63,944 bases of DNA from Flavobacterium undicola (GTDB taxonomy: Bacteria > Bacteroidota > Bacteroidia > Flavobacteriales > Flavobacteriaceae), in the NCBI RefSeq assembly GCF_009909155.2, contig NZ_JAAAPM020000027.1, forward strand, positions 1 to 63,944. Direction: 5' to 3'. The notes below the pieces were generated by a model. It made no database searches and had not been told where the DNA came from. It was given only the letters and a program-made list of their open reading frames with translations. The translations under genes and the position numbers were made by a program. Shown here one piece after another: positions 17,885 to 27,451 of this stretch (the first letter of the stretch is position 1; each line of letters begins with the position of its first letter).

Positions 17885-18127
17885 ATGAATACGAAATTAA
17901 CTTTAAATATCGACCAAAATATAATTGAAGAAGCCAAGTCTTATGCTAAAAACAATAGTGTTAGTCTTTCAAAGCTTATTGAAAATTATCTGCTATCCAT
18001 AACTGCAAAAGAGTCTAAAAAAACAAAAATAAGTCCTCTTGTTGAAAGTCTTACGGGAGTTATTTCTCTTGAAGATACAGATTACAAAAAAGAATATACC
18101 GATTACTTATCTAAAAAATACTCTTAA
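17885..18127 (+). CDS. Antitoxin of DUF6364 type
   Basis: An 80-residue protein with a ribbon-helix-helix-like N-terminus (TKLTLNIDQNIIEEAKSYAK then NNSVSLSKLIENYL) and a charged C-terminal arm, matching small DUF6364 antitoxins found beside PIN toxins in Bacteroidetes. Its stop codon overlaps the ATG of the next gene by one base, showing translational coupling. The N-terminus would bind the upstream inverted repeat and the tail the toxin. Confidence 0.8.
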   Translation: MNTKLTLNIDQNIIEEAKSYAKNNSVSLSKLIENYLLSITAKESKKTKISPLVESLTGVISLEDTDYKKEYTDYLSKKYS

Positions 18128-18534
18128 TGGATAAAATACTTGTTGACACCAATATCGTTTTAGATTTACTTTCTAAACGGGAAGAGTTTTATCAGGAAGC
18201 ACAAGAGTTATTTACATTATCAGATTATAACAATGTAAAACTCTATGTTTCATCCTTAAGTATTGCAAACGTTCATTATATATTATCAAGAAATCTAAAA
18301 TTAGATGAAGCGAGGAGAATTTTAATTAAATTCAAAGTACTAGTTGAAGTCTTGCCAATGGATGACAAGATTTTAGAACTTGCATTAGTATCTGATTTCA
18401 AAGATTTTGAAGATGCTATTCAATATCATACAGCGCTAGAAAATGAGTTGGATTTGATTTTAACCCGTAATAAAAAAGATTTTAAAAAATCAGTTCTTCC
18501 TGTATTTACTGCTAAAGAATATTTAAAAAAATAA
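18127..18534 (+). CDS. PIN-domain toxin (VapC-like ribonuclease)
   Basis: A 135-residue single PIN domain. The acidic metal-binding residues expected are present: D7 in ILVDTNIVLDLL, E near position 19-20, and two aspartates in the FKDFEDAIQYHTAL segment. The strand LDLILTRNKKDF is typical of the last core strand. VapC enzymes cut tRNA or rRNA with Mg2+. It pairs with the overlapping antitoxin. It converges on moaA with only 2 bases between stop codons. Confidence 0.85.
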   Translation: MDKILVDTNIVLDLLSKREEFYQEAQELFTLSDYNNVKLYVSSLSIANVHYILSRNLKLDEARRILIKFKVLVEVLPMDDKILELALVSDFKDFEDAIQYHTALENELDLILTRNKKDFKKSVLPVFTAKEYLKK

Positions 18535-18536
18535 AC

Positions 18537-19544
18537 CTATCCCCCAATCGCAATCATAGAACGATTGTCTTGATTTAAAAGAGGATTATCAACATCTTCA
18601 ATAGTTGTCATTCCTGCTCTTACTTTCTTTTTATTTTTAATCGCTGAGGCAATAATACTTTCAACAGCTTCTCCGTTTCTGTAAGGAGTCAATAAATCGG
18701 TTTCTGAATTGGAAAACAAGCAATTCTTGATTTTTCCATTTGCAGTAAGGCGAATTCTATTGCAGCCATCACAAAACGGATTCGTAATTGAACTAATGAT
18801 TCCAAAGCTTCCCAAATAGTTTTTTATCTTGAATTCTCTGGCTGTTAAGTTTTTTTCATCTTCTAGTTTCTCCAAATTAGATTCTGAAAAATGAGAAGAA
18901 AGTTGGTCCAAAATCTCCGCTTGAGAAACCATTTTGCTCCTGTCCCACTGGTTTCCGGCAAAAGGCATGAATTCGATAAAACGAATCGAAATAGGTAGAG
19001 ATTCTGTTAGATTAATAAAATCAATGATTTCGTTATCATTAAAACCTTTAATCAAAACCACATTTACTTTGACCTTAAAATCATTATTAAGCAGCAAATG
19101 TAAATTATCAATTACCTTTTCAAACTGATTGCGAAGTGTAATGGTATTGAATTTAGAAGCAACTAAAGTATCCAAACTCAAATTGATTTTTTTGACTTTA
19201 AATTGCTTTAAAACATCGATATGTCTGTCAATTAAAATTCCGTTTGTAGTTATCGAAATTTCGGTTTCTAATTGAGATAGTTTTTCTATAATTTCAGGAA
19301 AATCTTTTCGCAATAGCGGCTCTCCTCCTGTTAATCTTATTTTGTTAACTCCATTATTTACAAATGTTTGGGCAATAGCAAAAACCTCGTCAGCGGTCAT
19401 CAACTCTTTTTTAGGAGTCAATGCAATTCCCTCTGCCGGCATGCAATACGTACAACGCAAATTGCATTTCTCTATTAAAGAAATACGTAAATAGTTGTGT
19501 TTACGACCAAAATCATCCGTCAATATGGTGTTATTTGGTATCAT
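18537..19544 (-). CDS. moaA: GTP 3',8-cyclase MoaA
   Basis: A 335-residue radical-SAM enzyme that makes 3',8-cyclo-GTP, the first step of molybdenum cofactor synthesis. The SAM cluster is C27-x3-C31-x2-C34 (KCNLRCTYC). The second [4Fe-4S] motif is CDGCNRIRLTANGKIKNC. The protein ends in GG, as active MoaA proteins do. It is the last gene of the moeA operon; its start overlaps the end of moaCB by 14 bases. No terminator is visible; the convergent PIN gene is adjacent. Confidence 0.95.
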   Translation of the reverse strand: MIPNNTILTDDFGRKHNYLRISLIEKCNLRCTYCMPAEGIALTPKKELMTADEVFAIAQTFVNNGVNKIRLTGGEPLLRKDFPEIIEKLSQLETEISITTNGILIDRHIDVLKQFKVKKINLSLDTLVASKFNTITLRNQFEKVIDNLHLLLNNDFKVKVNVVLIKGFNDNEIIDFINLTESLPISIRFIEFMPFAGNQWDRSKMVSQAEILDQLSSHFSESNLEKLEDEKNLTAREFKIKNYLGSFGIISSITNPFCDGCNRIRLTANGKIKNCLFSNSETDLLTPYRNGEAVESIIASAIKNKKKVRAGMTTIEDVDNPLLNQDNRSMIAIGG

Positions 19545-20445
19545 GATTACTCCCTTTTAGGATGTGAAAAACATGCAAAACATGCGGAAAAACAGCATCC
19601 ATAGATTCTCTTGCTCCATTAACAGAACCTGGCAAAGCCAAAACTAAGCTATTACCAATAGTTCCAGCCACAGAACGTGAAAGCATCGCATACGGCATTC
19701 GGTCTTGTCCATAATTACGAATGGCTTCTTCAATTCCTGGAATTCTATTTTCCAATAATGGTTCTAATGCTTCAGGAGTAACATCTCTTGGCGAAAGCCC
19801 TGTTCCTCCAGTAAAAATAACCAATTGGTTGTCCTGAACGTATTTTTTAGTTCTGTCTTGGATAAAATCAACTTCATCAGGAATAATTTCGTAATGAGTA
19901 GTTTCTACACCGTAAGATTCTAATTTTTCAACTATAACTTTTCCTGAACTATCTTCTTTATCTCCCGCATAAATAGAATCGGAACAAACAAAAACAGCCG
20001 CTTTTAAAACATCACGGAATCTATTTTTATAAGACGATTTTCCGCCTTTTTTCTCCACTAATTTAATAGTCGAAATTTCGATGTTTTTGTCAATGGGTTT
20101 CAACATATCATACATCGTCAACGCCACAATAGACGCGCCGTGCATGGCTTCCACCTCTACTCCAGTTTTATAAACGGTTTTTACCGTAAAAAGAATATCA
20201 ATCGTTAAATCCTTAATTTCATAAGCCACAGCCGTATATTCAATCGGCAATGGATGACAATCAGGAATGGATAAATGCGTGTTTTTTACAGCAAATAAAC
20301 CCGCTGTTTTAGCCATTTCAAGCACATTGCCTTTGGGAACCAAATTTTTCTCAATAGCTTCAATCGTTTCCGGCAAACTTACTTTTACAGTTGCCATGGC
20401 TGTTGCCGAACGTAACGTACTTATTTTATGGGTAATATCAACCAT
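19531..20445 (-). CDS. moaCB: Bifunctional MoaC/MoaB (MoaCB)
   Basis: A 304-residue fusion. Residues 1-150 are MoaC, which forms cyclic pyranopterin monophosphate, with SIPDCHPLPIEY and VEAMHGASIVALTMYDMLK. Residues 160-304 are a MoaB/MogA-like molybdopterin adenylyltransferase, with FTGGTGLSPRDVTPEAL and PGIEEAIRNYG. The fusion of both steps in one chain is known in Bacteroidetes and some other bacteria. It lies 2 bases after moaE and overlaps moaA. Confidence 0.93.
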   Translation of the reverse strand: MVDITHKISTLRSATAMATVKVSLPETIEAIEKNLVPKGNVLEMAKTAGLFAVKNTHLSIPDCHPLPIEYTAVAYEIKDLTIDILFTVKTVYKTGVEVEAMHGASIVALTMYDMLKPIDKNIEISTIKLVEKKGGKSSYKNRFRDVLKAAVFVCSDSIYAGDKEDSSGKVIVEKLESYGVETTHYEIIPDEVDFIQDRTKKYVQDNQLVIFTGGTGLSPRDVTPEALEPLLENRIPGIEEAIRNYGQDRMPYAMLSRSVAGTIGNSLVLALPGSVNGARESMDAVFPHVLHVFHILKGSNHDTK

Positions 20446-20447
20446 TA

Positions 20448-20879
20448 TTATTTATTTTGCTTCCAAATGAAATCTTCATTTTCAAATATTTCTTTACCAA
20501 AGATAGGCACATCGGTCTTAATCCAATTCACAATAGCTTCTGTAGCTTCATAAACCTGCGTTCTATGTCCCGCTGAAACAAAGACAAACAAACAAATTTC
20601 GCCTGCTTTAACCACGCCTAAACTGTGGTAGATGTGCATGCAAACCAAATCAAATTCGGCGAAAGCCTTCTCTCTAACTGCTGTTAAAGCTTCGTTTGCC
20701 ATTTCTTCATAAGCGGTATATTCTATTGCTTTTACCACATTTTCGTCATGAACATCGGCACGAACCTGACCTAAAAAAATATTGTGTGCCCCAATCGTAT
20801 GCTTCCCTTGGTGTTTAGCTATCGATTCGGCTATGAATTCAGGAGAAATTGCTCCTTCTATAAAAACTTTTTTGCTCAT
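20448..20879 (-). CDS. moaE: Molybdopterin synthase large subunit MoaE
   Basis: A 143-residue catalytic subunit that, with thiocarboxylated MoaD, inserts sulfur into cyclic pyranopterin monophosphate. Family features are GAHNIFLGQVRAD near residue 35, YHSLGVVKAGE, and the conserved HRTQVYEATEAIVNWIKTDVP region, ending with the IWK motif (EDFIWKQNK). Confidence 0.93.
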   Translation of the reverse strand: MSKKVFIEGAISPEFIAESIAKHQGKHTIGAHNIFLGQVRADVHDENVVKAIEYTAYEEMANEALTAVREKAFAEFDLVCMHIYHSLGVVKAGEICLFVFVSAGHRTQVYEATEAIVNWIKTDVPIFGKEIFENEDFIWKQNK

Positions 20880-20891
20880 GATTTTTATTTT

Positions 20892-21962
20892 TTAAGAAAC
20901 AGAAACAGCATTAGTAGCTATAATTCCTTGCAGTTTTAAAGCACCGCCTGCAATACTTTGTACTTTTAAAAATTGATGTTTTTTTAGTATTTCCGCTGCT
21001 TTTTTACTTCTGATACCCGATTGGCAATACACTAATATCGTTTTATTCGAATCCAACTGATCTAAATTTTCTTCTAACTCAGAAAGTGGAATTTGGATTG
21101 TATTTGGCAAACTTATTTTAGGTAATTCCTCTTCATTTCTAACATCCAGAAATAGAACATCAGGATTTTCCATTTGTTCCAAAGCTTCATTAGCTGTTAT
21201 TTCTAAAACTGTATTTTCGACTACATTGTATTTTTTTTCGAAATCCAATCGATTTAATGCAATCGCATTGGTTCGAACCAAATCAAATTTTTGCTGGTCG
21301 TTATTGAGCATATTGTAAATCAACAATTCTCCCGAAAGAACATTACCAATTTCTAAAACCATTTTCAAAACTTCATTGGCTTGAAACATCCCGATAATTC
21401 CTACAGAAATTCCCATTACTCCTGAATCAACACAATTTTTACTGTTTGAAGATTCGTCCGGAAAAAGGCAACGGTACGTAGGTCCGTTTTGGTAATTAAA
21501 CACCGAAACCTGACCTTGAAATTTATAAATAGAACCATAAACAAAAGGTTTATTGGTTACAACACAGGCATCGTTAATCAAATATTTGGTATGTAAATTA
21601 TCAGTCGCATCGACCATAACGTCATAATATTCAAATAAAGGAATGGCATTTTTAGCATTCAAAGTATCCGTAATGGCATTAACTTGTATGGAAGGATTCA
21701 AAGACAAAGCCATTTCTTTAGCTTCTAATGCTTTGGATTTCCCTATAGCATCACTTTTATAGATTACCTGGCGTTGTAGATTGCTGATTTCAATGGAATC
21801 ATCGTCAATAATTCCTATTTCTCCAATTCCGGCTGCTGCCAAATACGGCAAAATGGCCGCACCCAAACCACCGGCACCAATAATCAATACCTTAGCATGG
21901 CTTAGTTTTTCTTGACCTTTTTCGCCAACTTCAGGAAGTATAATTTGTCGATTGTATCGCAT
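20892..21962 (-). CDS. moeB: Molybdopterin synthase sulfurylase/adenylyltransferase (MoeB-rhodanese)
   Basis: A 356-residue E1-like protein. Residues 1-240 are a ThiF/MoeB domain with nucleotide motif GAGGLGAAILPYLAAAG, DDD and R-rich ISNLQRQVIY, and a cysteine in NCVDSGVMG that may form the acyl intermediate. Residues 260-350 are a rhodanese domain with active-site loop YCQSGIRSKKA. It activates the C-terminal glycine of MoaD and can deliver sulfur itself, like MoeZ/MOCS3. It lies between moaD and moaE in the operon. Confidence 0.9.
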   Translation of the reverse strand: MRYNRQIILPEVGEKGQEKLSHAKVLIIGAGGLGAAILPYLAAAGIGEIGIIDDDSIEISNLQRQVIYKSDAIGKSKALEAKEMALSLNPSIQVNAITDTLNAKNAIPLFEYYDVMVDATDNLHTKYLINDACVVTNKPFVYGSIYKFQGQVSVFNYQNGPTYRCLFPDESSNSKNCVDSGVMGISVGIIGMFQANEVLKMVLEIGNVLSGELLIYNMLNNDQQKFDLVRTNAIALNRLDFEKKYNVVENTVLEITANEALEQMENPDVLFLDVRNEEELPKISLPNTIQIPLSELEENLDQLDSNKTILVYCQSGIRSKKAAEILKKHQFLKVQSIAGGALKLQGIIATNAVSVS

Positions 21963-21993
21963 AATTGCTACCGAATTAGAAAATTATTGTTTT

Positions 21994-22230
21994 TTAACCT
22001 CCAGCAAATGGAGGCAATAAAGCAACAACATCATTACTTATTAACATGTAATTATTTGTGTCTTGCACAATTTTTTGATTGACTGCAATGCTGTAAGATA
22101 GTGAACTTAAATCGTATTTTTGCTCTAATGCATCCACTAATTCCTGTAGAGATGAATTAGAAAAAGGAATATTTTCTTCCTGTACTTTTATTTTCTCGGC
22201 TACAGCACCAAAATATTTTAATTTTAACAT
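21994..22230 (-). CDS. moaD: Molybdopterin synthase sulfur carrier MoaD
   Basis: A 78-residue ubiquitin-fold protein ending in the required double glycine (LLPPFAGG). It carries the thiocarboxylate used by MoaE. The start codon touches the end of cobA. Length and C-terminus are normal for the family. Confidence 0.92.
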   Translation of the reverse strand: MLKLKYFGAVAEKIKVQEENIPFSNSSLQELVDALEQKYDLSSLSYSIAVNQKIVQDTNNYMLISNDVVALLPPFAGG

Positions 22231-23030
22231 TATTCGATTACGTTTAAATTTTGAAAAATAAATTCGTCCTCAGTGTAAGCTGCTTTAGTAAAAACAGCTA
22301 ATTCAGAAGCATGCTTAACCACCTCTCCTATCACAATAATTGCTGGCGAAGCCAATTTATGTTCGACCACTAATTTACTAATAGAACTTACCGTTCCTAT
22401 TACTTTTTTCTGTGTGTCTTTGGTTCCGTTCTGAATGATGGCAACCGGTAAATCATCGGTTCTATTGTTTTGATAAATAGATACAATTTCGTCCAGTTTA
22501 TTCATTCCCATCAAAATCACTACAGTAGCCGACGATTGCGCTGCCAAACTAACATCCATAGATAATTTATGTGCCGAAGTGGTTCCTGTAATTACCCAAA
22601 AACTTTCTGAAATTCCGCGTTGTGTTAAACTGATTCCATTAGAAGCCGGAACTCCTAAAGCTGAAGATATTCCCGGAACGATAGCCGTTTGTAAACCATG
22701 TTGCTGAGCAAATTCAATTTCTTCACTTCCTCTACCAAAAACAAATGGATCTCCACCTTTTAATCTAACCACATGACCGTGTTTTTTAGCCATAACCACA
22801 ATCAATTCGTTTATTTGATCCTGAGTATAGGCGTGACAACCAAAACGCTTCCCTACAAAAACAATCTCAGTTCCTGCAGCAGCATATTGCAATAAGTCCT
22901 CATTCACAAGTGCATCATAAAGCACTACATCAGCATCTCCTAAAGCTTTTATGGCTTTTATGGTAATTAATTCCACATCGCCAGGTCCAGCCCCTACAAT
23001 TGTCAACTTTGGTGTGTTAGCATTTTTCAT
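22230..23030 (-). CDS. cobA: Uroporphyrinogen-III C-methyltransferase (siroheme branch)
   Basis: A 266-residue SAM-dependent methyltransferase that converts uroporphyrinogen III to precorrin-2, the siroheme precursor. It has VGAGPGDVELITIKA at the N-terminus, the LLQYAAAGTEIVFVGKRFG region, VRLKGGDPFVFGRGSEE and PGISSALGVPASNGI. The longest frame starts at a TTG (23039); the ATG at 23030 is preferred. Only the methyltransferase is here; the dehydrogenase/chelatase must be elsewhere. Siroheme is needed by nitrite reductase, which explains its place in a nitrate-related operon. Confidence 0.92.
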   Translation of the reverse strand: MKNANTPKLTIVGAGPGDVELITIKAIKALGDADVVLYDALVNEDLLQYAAAGTEIVFVGKRFGCHAYTQDQINELIVVMAKKHGHVVRLKGGDPFVFGRGSEEIEFAQQHGLQTAIVPGISSALGVPASNGISLTQRGISESFWVITGTTSAHKLSMDVSLAAQSSATVVILMGMNKLDEIVSIYQNNRTDDLPVAIIQNGTKDTQKKVIGTVSSISKLVVEHKLASPAIIVIGEVVKHASELAVFTKAAYTEDEFIFQNLNVIE

Positions 23031-23035
23031 AATCT

Positions 23036-23605
23036 TCAATATTTGGTATTCAGTTCATTTAATTCGGTAAGTGAATTGACATTTCTAAATTGTTCACTTC
23101 GCTCTCCTGCAACTTCAATTATTTGGTGATTCACTTTTTCTAACAAGCGCATCATTTTTAAATCATTTTCATCAATAGCCTTTTTCAAAATCGGAATTAT
23201 TTTCTTCGAATAAATTCCTATCAAAGGATGAATTTTATTGGCTTCTGAAAAAACAGAAACTTCAAAATCTGTCTTGTGTTTTGCAATTAATTCCGATAAT
23301 AATTCGGTCGAAATTAAAGGAATATCACAACTTAATATCACATTGATTTCAGACTCTGAATGAACCAAAGCCGAATAAATTCCGCCAATAGGTCCTTTAT
23401 CTAATTCAATATCTTTTATTTTTTTATAGGACAAATAATCGTAATCGAATGTATTAGTCACTAATTGTATTTCATTACTAATGGGTAAAGCCGCTGCAAT
23501 AATATGCTCAATAAATGGTTTCCCCTGAAAAAGCACCAATCCTTTCTCCGACTGCATTCGGCTACTTTTGCCTCCACAAAGAATTGATATGCTTACTTTT
23601 TTCAT
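23036..23605 (-). CDS. mobA: Molybdenum cofactor guanylyltransferase MobA
   Basis: A 189-residue nucleotidyltransferase with the N-terminal GTP-binding motif LCGGKSSRMQSEKGLV and the metal-binding ILSCDIPLI. It attaches GMP to molybdopterin, giving the bis-MGD cofactor needed by the nitrate reductase at 12056. It ends 5 bases before cobA and follows moeA by 7 bases. Confidence 0.9.
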   Translation of the reverse strand: MKKVSISILCGGKSSRMQSEKGLVLFQGKPFIEHIIAAALPISNEIQLVTNTFDYDYLSYKKIKDIELDKGPIGGIYSALVHSESEINVILSCDIPLISTELLSELIAKHKTDFEVSVFSEANKIHPLIGIYSKKIIPILKKAIDENDLKMMRLLEKVNHQIIEVAGERSEQFRNVNSLTELNELNTKY

Positions 23606-23612
23606 TTTTATT

Positions 23613-24785
23613 TCAATTAAAAGGCAAAACTACAACTTCTTCATTTGCTTTTATAGCTGTAACATCATGAGGCACAACAATAAAACCATTTGCAATCGAA
23701 AAAGTATTCAACATTGCCGAACTCTGACTCTCTAAAACAGTCACCTTTTCATCCTCATACAAGGCTTTTAAAAACAAGGTCTTTCCAGATGTATTCTTAA
23801 AAGCAGTACTTATTTTTCGCTTCATTTCCGGCAAATGTATCGCTTCAAATCCCATTAATTTTTTCAAAGCAGGTAAAGCATATACATAAAAGCAAGTCAG
23901 TGACGAAGCAGGATTTCCCGGTAAGGCAAAAACAATTTTATTTTCTTTTCGTCCAAAAAACAAAGGCTTACCCGGTTTTTGATTAATCTTATAAAACAAC
24001 TCCGTCACTCCGTTTTTCAATAAAGCTTCTTTGACATAATCATAATCACCAACAGAAATTCCGCCTGAAATCAACACTACATCAAAATTAGCAAGACAGC
24101 TTTCTACCGCTTTTGTTGTCTTTTTTAAACTATCTTTTACCTTAAAAACTGTCGGTTTATTTATCCCAATTGTTTTCAAAGCTGCTTCCAGCATCAATGA
24201 ATTACTCTCGTAAATCTTTCCTTTTGGTAATTTATTTCCGCCAGCAACCAATTCGTTTCCAGTAACCAAAATAGCTACTTTTGGTTTTTCATACACTTTG
24301 ATTTTTGTAATTCCCAAACAAGCTAAAAAACCGACAGCCGCTGGAGTAATTACTGTATTTACATCAAAAACCAATTCGCCTTTTTTAATTTGCTCTCCTT
24401 TTGCTCTTACATTGGCACAAGCCTCAGGCATTTTTTCTATTTGAAGCAAATTATCAGTTACAGTTGTGTGCTCTTGCATCACCACAGTATCGGTATCATC
24501 AGGAACAAAAGCACCTGTAAAAATGCGAACTGCTTGATTTTTTTTGATTTCATCATCTAAAAAATCTCCCGCCTGAGCAATTTTCACCACTTCAAATTGT
24601 GTCAATTCGCCGTGAGTAAAAGCGTATCCATCCATCGCCGACTGACGGAAAGGAGGCATATTTATTGGAGAATAAATAGCTTCTGCCAAAACATATCCCA
24701 GTGATTTACTCACTTTGATTTTCGCAATTGGCATTTTAGAACTATTCTCAGCTATAATATTTAAAGCTTCGGCTACTTGAATCAT
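23613..24785 (-). CDS. moeA: Molybdopterin molybdenumtransferase MoeA
   Basis: A 390-residue protein that inserts molybdate into adenylylated molybdopterin. Features are MPPFRQSAMDGYAF near the start, RIFTGAFVPDDTDTVVMQE, the MogA-like domain motif LISGGISVGDYDY, and GNPASSLTCFYVYALP. The reading frame extends upstream to a TTG at 24824, but the ATG at 24785 gives the normal MoeA N-terminus (MIQVAEALNIIAEN). It is the first gene of the eight-gene operon, preceded by a perfect Crp/Fnr-type dyad. Confidence 0.92.
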   Translation of the reverse strand: MIQVAEALNIIAENSSKMPIAKIKVSKSLGYVLAEAIYSPINMPPFRQSAMDGYAFTHGELTQFEVVKIAQAGDFLDDEIKKNQAVRIFTGAFVPDDTDTVVMQEHTTVTDNLLQIEKMPEACANVRAKGEQIKKGELVFDVNTVITPAAVGFLACLGITKIKVYEKPKVAILVTGNELVAGGNKLPKGKIYESNSLMLEAALKTIGINKPTVFKVKDSLKKTTKAVESCLANFDVVLISGGISVGDYDYVKEALLKNGVTELFYKINQKPGKPLFFGRKENKIVFALPGNPASSLTCFYVYALPALKKLMGFEAIHLPEMKRKISTAFKNTSGKTLFLKALYEDEKVTVLESQSSAMLNTFSIANGFIVVPHDVTAIKANEEVVVLPFN

Positions 24786-24803
24786 AAAATCATTTTTTAA
24801 AAC

Positions 24804-24819
24804 TAAGTATAAATACTTA
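24804..24819. promoter_or_regulatory. Crp/Fnr-type dyad before moeA operon
   Basis: TAAGTA-TAAA-TACTTA is a perfect dyad of the nitrate-regulon type. It lies only 19-34 bases before the ATG and overlaps the start site predicted from the -7 box TATATTTG (minus strand, 24822-24829). Its geometry therefore differs from the other sites and could be repressive, or another promoter is used. Confidence 0.55.
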
Positions 24820-24821
24820 TG

Positions 24822-24829
24822 CAAATATA
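24822..24829 (-). promoter_or_regulatory. -7 promoter box of moeA operon
   Basis: The minus strand reads TATATTTG, an exact TAnnTTTG match 37 bases before the moeA ATG. It supports the shorter moeA start. Confidence 0.5.
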
Positions 24830-25014
24830 CGTAATTTTGATTTGTATTGTTATAAATTAACGGTTTTAAAGAGCGAAATGCAATAAAAAAAAATTACTCT
24901 GTATAAATTGCGAAAAAACAAATAATTAGTTGTTTTTTGTTATAAATTCTTAAAGTAAAATATTCGAATAACAAACAAAATTTAACATTTCACTTCACAA
25001 ACAACCCTAAAACG

Positions 25015-25977
25015 CTACTCAAAAGGCAAAACTAAGGTGGATGTAACTTGCTCTAAAATCTCAAAAGCAGTTTCAGCCATTTTATTTCCTTTAGTATCTA
25101 CAAGCGGATTGATTTCGCAAAATTCGATGCAAATTACCTTTCGTGACATAATGATTTGATTAATCATCGCAATCACCTCGTATTGATCAAAACCTTTTGA
25201 AACCGGAGTTCCTGTCCCGTTAGAAATCAAATCACAATCTAAAGAATCCACATCAAAAGAAATATAAATCATATCGCAATTAGCCAATTGTGACAAGGCT
25301 TTTTCAACACAATTTTCTAAACCTTTGTAACGCACTTCCTCTACTCTGAAATTTTTAATACCCAATTCAGCCATTTGCTTATCTTCTGCCTCTTCAGTAT
25401 CGCGAACACCAAAATAGATTAAATGCTCCGGATCAATTTTAGCAGCTTCCAAACCTATGTGTTTCATCTCCTCCCAATGCTGTTGGGTTTCGGGAATCAC
25501 TTCATTAATTTGGCATTTCAAATTATCCAAAGCTAAGGCTGCAGCCAATGGCATTCCGTGAATATTTCCCGATGGAGAAGTATAAGGCGAATGCAAATCG
25601 GCGTGAGCGTCAATCCAAATCACACCTAAGGTTTTATGCGGATAAACGGCTTTAATTCCGCTTATAGTCCCCAATGCCGAAGAATGATCCCCTGATAAAA
25701 CGATAGGTAAAAAATCTGCCTCTAAATTTCGTTTAATGGTAAAAGAAACCCTGGTACATTGCTCTAAAACAAATTCGATTCGCTTTGCAAAAGTGTTCCT
25801 GTTCTTATCATAAATACTTTCGTTATGCGTTTTTACATCTTCAAAAGTAAATTGGTTAAAATACTCACTCCCGCGATTAATGGCAGCCACTTCTAATGCA
25901 TCAACCCCCAAATCAGAACCACGGGTTCCACCACCAATATCCGATCGATTTTTAATTAATTTAACAACCCGATCCAT
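25015..25977 (-). CDS. rocF: Arginase
   Basis: A 320-residue arginase that hydrolyses arginine to ornithine and urea with a binuclear manganese site. All metal motifs are present: SGDHSSALG, DAHADLHSP and SFDVDSLD, with the conserved E of IEFCEINP. It follows the ornithine aminotransferase gene by 6 bases on the same transcript, giving a two-step arginine-to-glutamate-semialdehyde route. Some family members are agmatinases; the neighbouring aminotransferase favours arginase. Confidence 0.9.
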   Translation of the reverse strand: MDRVVKLIKNRSDIGGGTRGSDLGVDALEVAAINRGSEYFNQFTFEDVKTHNESIYDKNRNTFAKRIEFVLEQCTRVSFTIKRNLEADFLPIVLSGDHSSALGTISGIKAVYPHKTLGVIWIDAHADLHSPYTSPSGNIHGMPLAAALALDNLKCQINEVIPETQQHWEEMKHIGLEAAKIDPEHLIYFGVRDTEEAEDKQMAELGIKNFRVEEVRYKGLENCVEKALSQLANCDMIYISFDVDSLDCDLISNGTGTPVSKGFDQYEVIAMINQIIMSRKVICIEFCEINPLVDTKGNKMAETAFEILEQVTSTLVLPFE

Positions 25978-25983
25978 AGTGTT

Positions 25984-27234
25984 TTATTTAAAATCGTTTA
26001 ACGCTTTTTCGATAATAGAAAGACAATCCTGAATTTGATCTTCGGTGATTACCAATGGTGGTGCCAAACGAATTTTGTTTCCATGAGTTGGCTTGGCAAG
26101 CAAACCATAGTCTCTGAATTTCAAACAAATTTCCCAGGCTAAATCCGATTCTTCATCACAATCAATCACAATGGCATTCAATAATCCTTTTCCTCTTACT
26201 AGAGAAATTAAAGGATTTCTTGTAGCAATAGCATTCAATCCGTCTCTTAAAACTACTCCTAAACGCTCTGCGTTTTTGGCTAATTTTTCTTCTCTTACCA
26301 CTTCAAGCGCAGCGATAGCAACAGCTGCTGCCACAGGATTTCCGCCAAAAGTAGAACCGTGTTGTCCCGGTTTAATCACATTCATAATGGCATTATTAGC
26401 CAAAACTGCCGAAACAGGATAAACACCTCCCGAGATTGCTTTTCCTAAAATCAAAATATCGGGTTGCACATTTTCATGGTTTACAGCCAATAATTTTCCG
26501 GTACGCGCAATTCCGGTTTGTACTTCATCAGCAATAAATAACACATTGTGCTTTTCGCATAATGCTTTGGCTTTCGCCAAATAACCTTCGCTTGGAACAT
26601 AAACTCCTGCTTCGCCTTGAATAGGTTCTACCAGGAATCCCGCTATATTTTTAGATGATTCCAGTACTTTTTCCAAAGCATCCAGATTATCGTACTCTAT
26701 TTTAATAAAACCTTCGGTAAAAGGACCAAAACTCTTACGAGCCGTTTCGTCATTAGAAAACGAAATAATAGTAGTCGTTCTTCCGTGGAAATTGTTTTCG
26801 CAAACAATAATTTGCGCTTGATTTTCATGAATTTTTTTTACTTCATACGCCCATTTTCTACATAATTTCAAAGCGGTTTCCACTGCTTCGGCACCTGTAT
26901 TCATTGGTAATACTTTGTCAAAACCAAAATATTTAGTCACATACTCTTCATAAACACCCAATTGGTCATTATAAAAAGCACGAGAAGTTAAGGTCAGTTT
27001 TTGCGCTTGTTGCACCATTGCACCCACAATTTTAGGATGACAATGTCCCTGATTTACTGCTGAATAAGCGGATAAAAAATCATAATATTTCTTTCCATCA
27101 ACATCCCAAACAAATACTCCTTCGCCTCTATCAAGAACTACAGGTAACGGATGATAATTATGCGCCCCATAATTGTTTTCTTTATTAATTAAGGCTTCTG
27201 ATTTTGAAGAGAGAATTTGTTGTATTTGTTCCAT
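25984..27234 (-). CDS. rocD: Ornithine aminotransferase
   Basis: A 416-residue PLP enzyme that converts ornithine and 2-oxoglutarate to glutamate semialdehyde and glutamate. It has [20 protein letters not shown], the metal-independent cofactor motif [15 protein letters not shown], and the PLP lysine in [18 protein letters not shown]. It is the first gene of a two-gene operon with arginase. A half-site TACGTA occurs in its upstream region (27272-27277), but no full nitrate-type dyad. Confidence 0.93.
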   Translation of the reverse strand: MEQIQQILSSKSEALINKENNYGAHNYHPLPVVLDRGEGVFVWDVDGKKYYDFLSAYSAVNQGHCHPKIVGAMVQQAQKLTLTSRAFYNDQLGVYEEYVTKYFGFDKVLPMNTGAEAVETALKLCRKWAYEVKKIHENQAQIIVCENNFHGRTTTIISFSNDETARKSFGPFTEGFIKIEYDNLDALEKVLESSKNIAGFLVEPIQGEAGVYVPSEGYLAKAKALCEKHNVLFIADEVQTGIARTGKLLAVNHENVQPDILILGKAISGGVYPVSAVLANNAIMNVIKPGQHGSTFGGNPVAAAVAIAALEVVREEKLAKNAERLGVVLRDGLNAIATRNPLISLVRGKGLLNAIVIDCDEESDLAWEICLKFRDYGLLAKPTHGNKIRLAPPLVITEDQIQDCLSIIEKALNDFK

Positions 27235-27451
27235 GGTATCTATATTATATTCTAAGATTACAAAATTACGTATATTTTATTGCCTATCAAAACCTTAGTC
27301 GAAGAGTTCGAACACCAATAAAAGAAGACAATTGCACTGTTTTTCAGTCGATAAAAAAGAAGTTTTACTAAGAAATAGTTAATTCTTATTTATTAAATTA
27401 ATTTTCAGATATTTGTAAATATGCCCTTATTTAATTGTTAGCATTTATAAG

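Noticed and set aside
23031..23039. Overlap of cobA with mobA
   Set aside because: It depends on a TTG start; with the ATG at 23030 the genes are simply 5 bases apart.
24786..24824. 13-codon upstream extension of MoeA
   Set aside because: TTG start overlapping the Crp/Fnr-type dyad and -7 box; ordinary MoeA proteins begin at the ATG at 24785.
27268..27285. Possible Crp/Fnr-type site before the ornithine aminotransferase gene
   Set aside because: Only one half-site (TACGTA) is present; the second half TTATTG does not fit.
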